This document shows positions 45,096 to 50,018 of a stretch of DNA of 50,018 nucleotides, piece after piece (within the stretch, counting starts at the first letter, position 1; each line of letters opens with the position of its first letter). Under the pieces are notes generated by a model, which had not been told where the DNA came from, ran no database searches, and worked only from the letters and a program-made list of their open reading frames with translations. The translations under genes and the position numbers were made by a program. This stretch comes from an uncultured Methanomicrobiales archaeon (GTDB lineage Archaea; Halobacteriota; Methanomicrobia; Methanomicrobiales; Methanospirillaceae), in contig CAIYHQ010000101.1 in the NCBI GenBank assembly GCA_903926075.1, forward strand, positions 1 to 50,018. The letters are read 5' to 3'.

Positions 45096-45328
45096 AACTA
45101 TTCAGCCATTTAAATCCATTCTTTCAACGGGGTCTATTCAATTTATTCCATCAGTTCCTCTTTTCTTCTGGAGAGAGTAATGGGTTAAAAACTGAGTACA
45201 ATTAACATGAAGCCAATGTAGTTTTCCGCTATTTCGACAATTAAGATTTAGTCGGGATTCAAGTCTATAAGATTTAGAAAGATTTTTTCAGGGTATTGAA
45301 AAGAGCGTTGAGACCCGGCTGAATAGTT
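45096..45328. mobile_element. Small element with 12-bp terminal inverted repeats (MITE-like)
   Basis: AACTATTCAGCC (45096-45107) and GGCTGAATAGTT (45317-45328) are perfect inverted repeats; inside both ends TCAACG recurs in inverted order. The 209-base interior has no ORF. No target duplication is obvious. It could be a MITE, or the two ends of a deleted IS. It fills most of the gap between the MFS promoter and hicA. Confidence 0.5.
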
Positions 45329-45443
45329 CGAGTTTTTTAAAGGCATCAATCGAAACACTCAATATGGTAAAGCACACTTTTTATTCAGCGAATATATCTC
45401 TACTGATGAAAAGGAAGCTGATTCAAGGGGAATTCTACACAAC

Positions 45444-45674
45444 ATGAAAACTCTCAAAGGATTAAAAGGGCAGGAAGTGATAAAAGGGTTTTATAAAGCT
45501 GGAGGAGAACCTAGAAAAGGCAAAGGAGATCATATAAATATTAAAATGCCAAATGGCCAATTGATAACCATCCCCATATCTGGTGATGTGAAACTTGGAT
45601 TATTGAAGGCTGCAATACGGAAAGCAGGATTAACAGAAGTAAAATTTCTTAAATACATTGAGGACTTGTCATGA
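45444..45674 (+). CDS. hicA: HicA-type mRNA interferase toxin
   Basis: 76 residues, basic, with the HicA double-stranded-RNA-binding-like fold pattern: GQEVIKGFYKAGGEPRKGKGDHINIKMPNG, with the catalytic-type H30 in GDHINI, then ITIPISGDVKLGLLKAAIRKAGL. HicA toxins cut mRNA when not held by HicB. It overlaps hicB by four bases. The ribosome site is weak. Confidence 0.88.
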   Translation: MKTLKGLKGQEVIKGFYKAGGEPRKGKGDHINIKMPNGQLITIPISGDVKLGLLKAAIRKAGLTEVKFLKYIEDLS

Positions 45675-45901
45675 ATGAATATACTATCATAATTCATCCC
45701 GCTGAAGAAGGGGGGTTCTGGGTAGAAGTTCCGACTCTTCCTGGATGTTTCTCACAAGGCGAATCAATAGAGGAAGCTATGAATAATATCAGGGAGGCAA
45801 TAGAACTTCATATTGAGTGTCTGAAGGAAGAAGACGAGCCAGTGCCTGTAGAAAGTGATCTTATTATTAGTAGAATTCAGGTTAACCCGGTTCAGGCATA
45901 A
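45671..45901 (+). CDS. hicB: HicB-type antitoxin
   Basis: 76 residues with the degenerate RNase H-like HicB fold: YTIIIHPAEEGGFWVEVPTLPGCFSQGESIEEAMNNIREAIELHIE, the standard HicB signature. The short C-terminus has no evident ribbon-helix-helix or HTH domain, so it may neutralise HicA without binding DNA, or be the short archaeal form. Toxin-first order, coupled by ATGA overlap with hicA. Confidence 0.88.
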   Translation: MNEYTIIIHPAEEGGFWVEVPTLPGCFSQGESIEEAMNNIREAIELHIECLKEEDEPVPVESDLIISRIQVNPVQA

Positions 45902-46034
45902 AAGAGCCTACATGAAAGTTAGCTTAAGGACTTGTACCCTAATTCCAATCAGCAATAGTATTACTCACTAGAATTCACAGATTACGGCAAAATAGATACT
46001 TTTATATAATTTTGCGGTTGATGCCGCCGCAAAT

Positions 46035-46880
46035 ATGAACGATATGAAATCCATTTTCATAGAAGGTGAAAATCGTCTGGTGTCATGGAAAGCAAATTTG
46101 CTTTCTGTGGCCATTGTAATGGAAAAAGCACGTAATTCTGGTTACGTGAAGCGGCTGAGAAACTTAATCCCATATATTTATTAATCATATTTGTTTTCGG
46201 TATCAGCAGCCATTCAAAGCCATCATTAGAAGAAATCTTTCGGCGGTACATAGATTTTGATGATACTCTAAATTCCAAAGATAAAATTAAGTACCAAGGT
46301 TTTTTCAACCGTTTTAATAAGGATATGGTAATATTCCTCCGCGAAATGTTAAACTATTATATTAAATTTACGTTTTCGAACTGCTCTGATAAGTTAAAAG
46401 GGCCGGTTCAGGATTTGAAAGATATTTTGATTCAGGATAGCAGTATTATTCGAGTGAGTCAAAAACTTAAAACGGAGTGGCCCGCCCTAAGATCAAATGG
46501 TAAAGCAGCTGGATTAAAAATCCATGCTGTATACAGTACTATTTCTCAATCCCTAAAATCCATTGAAATTTCAGGAGAATGAGTACATGATTCAAAAATG
46601 CTACACCAAACGTGATCAAAATTTTATCTGCATCGTCTCAAGCAAAAAAACAATTCCAAGAAGGAATGCCCTTAAACGAATTTCTCAGATAACGTCCCAA
46701 AACGGATGAGATTGATATTTTATGCACTTTTAGAACCAGGTTCAATCCCGATGGAGGTAAGATAAAAACAATCTATATGAATTTCAGAGTAGTGTGTTTT
46801 TGGGATGAAGAGACGTCTATATGGCATACTTATGTGACGAATCTTCCAAACAAAGTATATCAAGTTGAAGAAATTTACCA
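46035..46880 (+). pseudogene. Decayed IS4-family transposase
   Basis: Pieces of one transposase lie in order but in different frames. 46035-46180 gives AIVMEKARNSGYVKRLRN; a shift near 46167 leads into IFVFGISSHSKPSLEEIF, then RFNKDMVIFLREML and the first DDE aspartate in VQDLKDILIQDSSIIRVSQ-like sequence, ending at a stop at 46582. After a probable internal deletion, FYLHRLKQK appears in another frame (~46625). The last part, VVCFWDEETSIWHTYVTNLPNKVYQVEEIY (~46790-46880), matches the segment before the usual YRxRW motif, which is missing because the copy is cut at 46880 by the duplicated MFS fragment. A TATA box and a TTTGCGG/CCGCAAA hairpin (46011-46033) precede it. Non-functional. Confidence 0.8.
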
Positions 46881-46954
46881 ACATCGACATTTACTATAAA
46901 AATGGCAAGAGCACTTGACAGAAGTACTCCCCATTTTGTAATACGGTCATTCAT
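46880..46954 (-). pseudogene. 5' fragment of an MFS transporter gene
   Basis: Minus-strand reading from ATG 46954 gives MNDRITKWGVLLSSALAIF followed by IVNVDV, nearly the same as the start of the intact MFS at 44908, then runs into the transposase relic. Only ~25 codons remain. Confidence 0.85.
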
Positions 46955-47132
46955 ATTGTTCTGCCTCTTAATGGAGATGAGATCAAAATCGGGTCAAATT
47001 CTCTTTTTTGCATATTCCATGAAACAGATTCCTGTATTGTGATTTTGTTACTGGATCCATATATGGTTATTGAGATTGTTTTGGAAATTTTTTTTATTTA
47101 TTGAACTGAAATTTGAAGAGAAAAATATTGAT
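46880..47132. repeat. Direct repeat copy 2: MFS 5' end and promoter
   Basis: Partner of 44836-45087. Both copies keep the MFS start, the TATA box and the candidate operator. Between them lie the inverted-repeat element, hicAB and the IS4 relic (~1.8 kb). Confidence 0.85.
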
Positions 47133-47191
47133 TAAATAAATGTTTTATGAAATATATTGAAACTTTGTTATATAAACAGTATTAAAAAAAA

Positions 47192-50018
47192 TTAACTATT
47201 GTGGAGACCAAAATCTATCTCTGGATTATTAGGGCTATTTGATAAGTGGTCACTAGTCGGGTTATTACCAGTTGTTACAGTCCAGCCAGACGGCGGTGAA
47301 ATCGAAACTGAGTAATCAGTTTCACCATGATGGAAACAATCTGATTCGTACTTTCCATATCCATCTGTTGTGTAATGATACGTTGTATCTACTTTATGAA
47401 CGGTAATTACAATATCGACCGTGCGACTGGCAATTATAGGTTCGCCTGCATCCCATTTACCATTACTATTTAGATCATTATAGACAACACCCCAAATTCT
47501 CCCTGTAGCCGACTCTGAACAGCTGTCCGGAGCAGGTGGCGATGTAATAATAAATGTCGCTGAGTTCGATGTAGATCCACCAGGATTATGAACTGTAATT
47601 GTACCTGTTCCAGCCGAGGTCAATAAAGTAGAAGGAATTGTTGCAGTGAGTTGTGTGCCACTATTATATGTCGTTGTCAGTGCCGTTGTTCCCCAATAAA
47701 CTGTCGAACCGGATATATAATTCGTTCCGGTAACTGTCATAGTAACTGCGGAACTTCCGGCTGTAGCTGAATTCGGCGATATAGTGGTAATTGTTGGAAT
47801 TGGAGTATTAACTATGAACGTTGCTGCGCCTGATGTGGCGCCACTAGGATTTTTGACAGTAATAGAGAAAGAGCCAGCAGTTGTAAGAAGTGAAGAAGGA
47901 ACTGTGGCAGTAAGGGATGTACTGCTTCCAAAGGTTGTAGTAAGTGGAGTGTTTCCCCAGTATACCACAGCTCCGTTCACATAGTTTGTTCCAGTCACTG
48001 TCATAGAGAAACCTGCTCCGTTTTGTATAGCTGAACTTGGATTAAGGCTCGTTATCGTAGGTAGAGCATTGACTGTGAAAGTTGCTGCGCCTGATGTGGT
48101 ACCACTCGGATTTTTAACAGTAATAGAGAAAGAGCCGGCAGTTGTGAGAAGTGAAGAAGGAACTGTGGCAGTAAGGGATGTACTGCTTCCATAGGTTGTG
48201 GTAAGTGGAGTGTTTCCCCAGTATACTACAGCTCCGTTCACATAGTTTGTTCCAGTCACTGTCATAGAGAAACCTGCTCCGTTCTGTGTAGATGAACTCG
48301 GATTAAGGCTTGTTATTGTTGGATCTGGAGCATTTACCGTAAATGTTGCTGGCCCCGAAGTTCCATTATCAGGGTTTTTGACAGTAATATCGAGGGATCC
48401 GACAGTTGTGAGAAGCGTGGAAGGAACTGTAGCTGTAAGCGATGTACTGCTTCCAAAGGTTGTAGTAAGTGGAGTGTTTCCCCAGTATACCACAGCTCCA
48501 TTCACATAGTTTGTTCCAGTCACTGTCATAGAGAAACCTGCTCCGTTCTGTGTAGCTGAACTCGGATTAAGGCTTGTTATCGTCGGCACACTCTGAGCAC
48601 TTACTGTAAATGTGGCTGGCCCAGAGGTTCCATTATCAGGGTTTTTGACAGTAATATCGAGGGATCCGACAGTTGTGAGAAGTGTGGAAGGAACTGTAGC
48701 TGTAAGCGATGTACTGCTTCCAAAGGTTGTAGTAAGTGGAGTGGTTCCCCAGTATACCACAGCTCCGTTCACATAGTTTGTTCCTGTCACTGTCATAGAG
48801 AAACCTGCTCCGTTCTGTGTAGATGAACTTGGATTAAGGCTTGTTATAGTCGGTAAGGGATTTACCGTAAATGTGGCAGGTACTGAAGTTCCATTATCAG
48901 GATTTTTAACAGTAATATCGAGGGATCCGACAGTTGTGAGAAGCGTGGAAGGAACTGTAGCAGTAAGCAATGTACTGCTACCAAAGGTTGTAGTAAGTGG
49001 AGTGTTTCCCCAATATACCACCGCTCCGTTCACATAGTTTGTTCCAGTCACTGTCATAGAGAAACCTGCTCCGTTCTGTGTGGTTGAACTTGGATTAAGG
49101 CTCGTTATAGTCGGTAAGGGACTTACCGTAAATGTGGCAGGACCTGAAGTTCCATTATCAGGGTTTGTAACAGTAATATCGAATGAGCCGGAAGTGGAAA
49201 GAAGCGAAGCTGGAACTGTAGCTGTAAGCGATGTACTGCTGCCAAAGGTTGTAGTAAGTGGAGTGGTTCCCCAGTATACTTTCGCCCCATCGACAAAATT
49301 TGTACCTGTGACAACCATATCGAATGTTGGTCCATTCTGTGTTGCCGAATTTGGATTGAGGTTAGTTATTGTTGGTCCGGTTGATGAGGTTATTGTGAAT
49401 GGTAGCTGTCCTGATGATCCTCCACCTGGATTTGTAACTGAAACCTGCACTATACCTGGATTTGTAAGATAAGTCTGAGGGATTGTCACAGCTATTGAGG
49501 TGGAAGTTATCGATGTTGGGGTGAGAATAATTCCACCAAAACTGACAGTAGATCCGGGTACAAAACCAGTACCTGTGATTACCATCGTGGTGTCCGGACT
49601 TCCTGCAGGAGCCGTATTTGGATTAAGATTTCCAATGGTGAGACCTCCTGTACCACTACCACCTGCAGATCCCACTCCTCCTACATTTATCCGTGCTATC
49701 AGGATTTCCTGTGTTGCGTCAATAACACGAACTCCTATCGGATAATCGATTGTTGCTATCTCTGAATCAATGATTTTTGAAGGATTATCGACCATCCAGT
49801 AATTACCATCAGTCCCTTTGTAAATATATACTGAATCACCTGCTGCCCACCTGGTACTGTTGAACCTTGTGGGATCCGGATTTGGTGCAACCTTCCACCA
49901 GCCACCACTGGGAGTGTCTATTTCAAAGCGGACTTTTGGAGTCAGGTTTTTGCTTGCAGAAATGTTGTGGAATGTAACATCCCCCCCTCTATTAAAGACA
50001 TTTACCACATTTCCACCA
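47192..50018 (-). CDS. Very large pilin-like surface protein with eight TIG repeats (5' end outside window)
   Basis: At least 941 residues; the frame is open past the window edge, so the GTG at 50008 is not a convincing start. The visible N-terminal part (NVFNRGGDVTFHNI, RFNSTRWAAGDSVYIYKG, IGVRVIDATQEILIARI) resembles the beta domain of archaeal type IV pilin-like proteins, whose hydrophobic helix would lie beyond the edge. Eight IPT/TIG immunoglobulin-like repeats of ~87 residues follow (consensus PTITSLNPSSATQNG... and TGTNYVNGAVVYWG), then an SdrD B-like domain (GVVYNDLNSNGKWDAGEP, DGYGKYES) up to FGLHNS. No sortase signal or membrane helix at the C-terminus. Expected outside the cell as an adhesin or surface fibre, held by the pilin end. 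Confidence 0.85.
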   Translation of the reverse strand, partial: GGNVVNVFNRGGDVTFHNISASKNLTPKVRFEIDTPSGGWWKVAPNPDPTRFNSTRWAAGDSVYIYKGTDGNYWMVDNPSKIIDSEIATIDYPIGVRVIDATQEILIARINVGGVGSAGGSGTGGLTIGNLNPNTAPAGSPDTTMVITGTGFVPGSTVSFGGIILTPTSITSTSIAVTIPQTYLTNPGIVQVSVTNPGGGSSGQLPFTITSSTGPTITNLNPNSATQNGPTFDMVVTGTNFVDGAKVYWGTTPLTTTFGSSTSLTATVPASLLSTSGSFDITVTNPDNGTSGPATFTVSPLPTITSLNPSSTTQNGAGFSMTVTGTNYVNGAVVYWGNTPLTTTFGSSTLLTATVPSTLLTTVGSLDITVKNPDNGTSVPATFTVNPLPTITSLNPSSSTQNGAGFSMTVTGTNYVNGAVVYWGTTPLTTTFGSSTSLTATVPSTLLTTVGSLDITVKNPDNGTSGPATFTVSAQSVPTITSLNPSSATQNGAGFSMTVTGTNYVNGAVVYWGNTPLTTTFGSSTSLTATVPSTLLTTVGSLDITVKNPDNGTSGPATFTVNAPDPTITSLNPSSSTQNGAGFSMTVTGTNYVNGAVVYWGNTPLTTTYGSSTSLTATVPSSLLTTAGSFSITVKNPSGTTSGAATFTVNALPTITSLNPSSAIQNGAGFSMTVTGTNYVNGAVVYWGNTPLTTTFGSSTSLTATVPSSLLTTAGSFSITVKNPSGATSGAATFIVNTPIPTITTISPNSATAGSSAVTMTVTGTNYISGSTVYWGTTALTTTYNSGTQLTATIPSTLLTSAGTGTITVHNPGGSTSNSATFIITSPPAPDSCSESATGRIWGVVYNDLNSNGKWDAGEPIIASRTVDIVITVHKVDTTYHYTTDGYGKYESDCFHHGETDYSVSISPPSGWTVTTGNNPTSDHLSNSPNNPEIDFGLHNS
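47800..49080 (-). repeat. Near-identical DNA repeats coding TIG domains
   Basis: Five consecutive units recur at spacings of 261, 264, 267 and 261 bases (measured at CATAGTTTGTTCC: 47980, 48241, 48505, 48772, 49033). The differences between units are few and mostly clustered, as expected from unequal crossing-over or gene conversion. The outer repeats on either side are more diverged. Confidence 0.9.

Noticed and set aside
45096-45328. Calling the inverted-repeat element a complete IS
   Set aside because: The interior has no transposase ORF and there is no visible target duplication.
47800-49080. Regularly spaced repeats that might be a CRISPR array
   Set aside because: The unit is ~261-267 bases, in one reading frame, and codes for Ig-like domains.

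Overview
The window is archaeal and most likely from a hydrogenotrophic methanogen of the order Methanomicrobiales. Support comes from the archaeal GatDE amidotransferase, ribosomal protein L10e, UPF0212 and DUF2070 proteins, a reductive-TCA gene set (fumarase, 2-oxoglutarate:ferredoxin oxidoreductase, succinyl-CoA synthetase), many PAS-rich sensor kinases with the ITRHDI-type H-box, poly-T terminators and TATA-type promoters. The species cannot be fixed from the sequence alone. No tRNA, rRNA or CRISPR array was seen.

Layout. 1-7.6 kb: a signalling block with a membrane histidine kinase cut by the window edge, a receiver-PAS protein whose kinase module looks dead, a tungstate/molybdate-binding-like lipoprotein and an HTH-PAS-GAF-PAS kinase. 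7.6-8.2 kb: a gene-free AT-rich stretch holding two diverged tandem copies of a ~210 bp unit; each has a TATA box, an inverted repeat enclosing an invariant C-rich motif, and a T-run, and is best read as a pair of small RNA genes. 8.2-14.2 kb: an eight-gene minus-strand operon (fumarase alpha/beta, korDABC, sucCD) covering most of the malate to 2-oxoglutarate branch. 14.3-17.8 kb: rpl10e and a nitrate/sulfonate-type ABC transporter whose binding protein has its two lobes in swapped order. 18-28.7 kb: plus-strand housekeeping genes (argH, gatD, gatE, a basic RG-rich protein, UPF0212, a PfkB kinase, a Dph6-like PP-loop enzyme, DUF2070), then convergent nadE.

28.7-50 kb is accessory. Two divergent PAS kinases share an almost identical PAS domain; one lacks a standard start codon and the other has a one-base frameshift near its end. 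Next comes a 2617-residue nonribosomal peptide synthetase (C-A-T-C-A-T-reductase) that ends in a fused cyclic-nucleotide-binding-type domain, with a drug-efflux-type MFS transporter just upstream in the same operon. Beyond the operon promoter lie a small terminal-inverted-repeat element, a HicAB toxin-antitoxin pair, a decayed IS4-family transposase, and a second copy of the MFS promoter and first codons. The window ends in a very large pilin-like, TIG-repeat surface protein that runs off the edge.

How the parts fit: the central operons supply 2-oxoglutarate, arginine, Gln-tRNA and NAD, ordinary needs of an autotroph. The flanks are rich in sensing, surface, and mobile or defence-type elements. 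The strongest candidate for an undescribed system is the NRPS/MFS operon with its built-in Crp-like domain, which would link a two-residue peptide aldehyde or alcohol product to a regulatory ligand.
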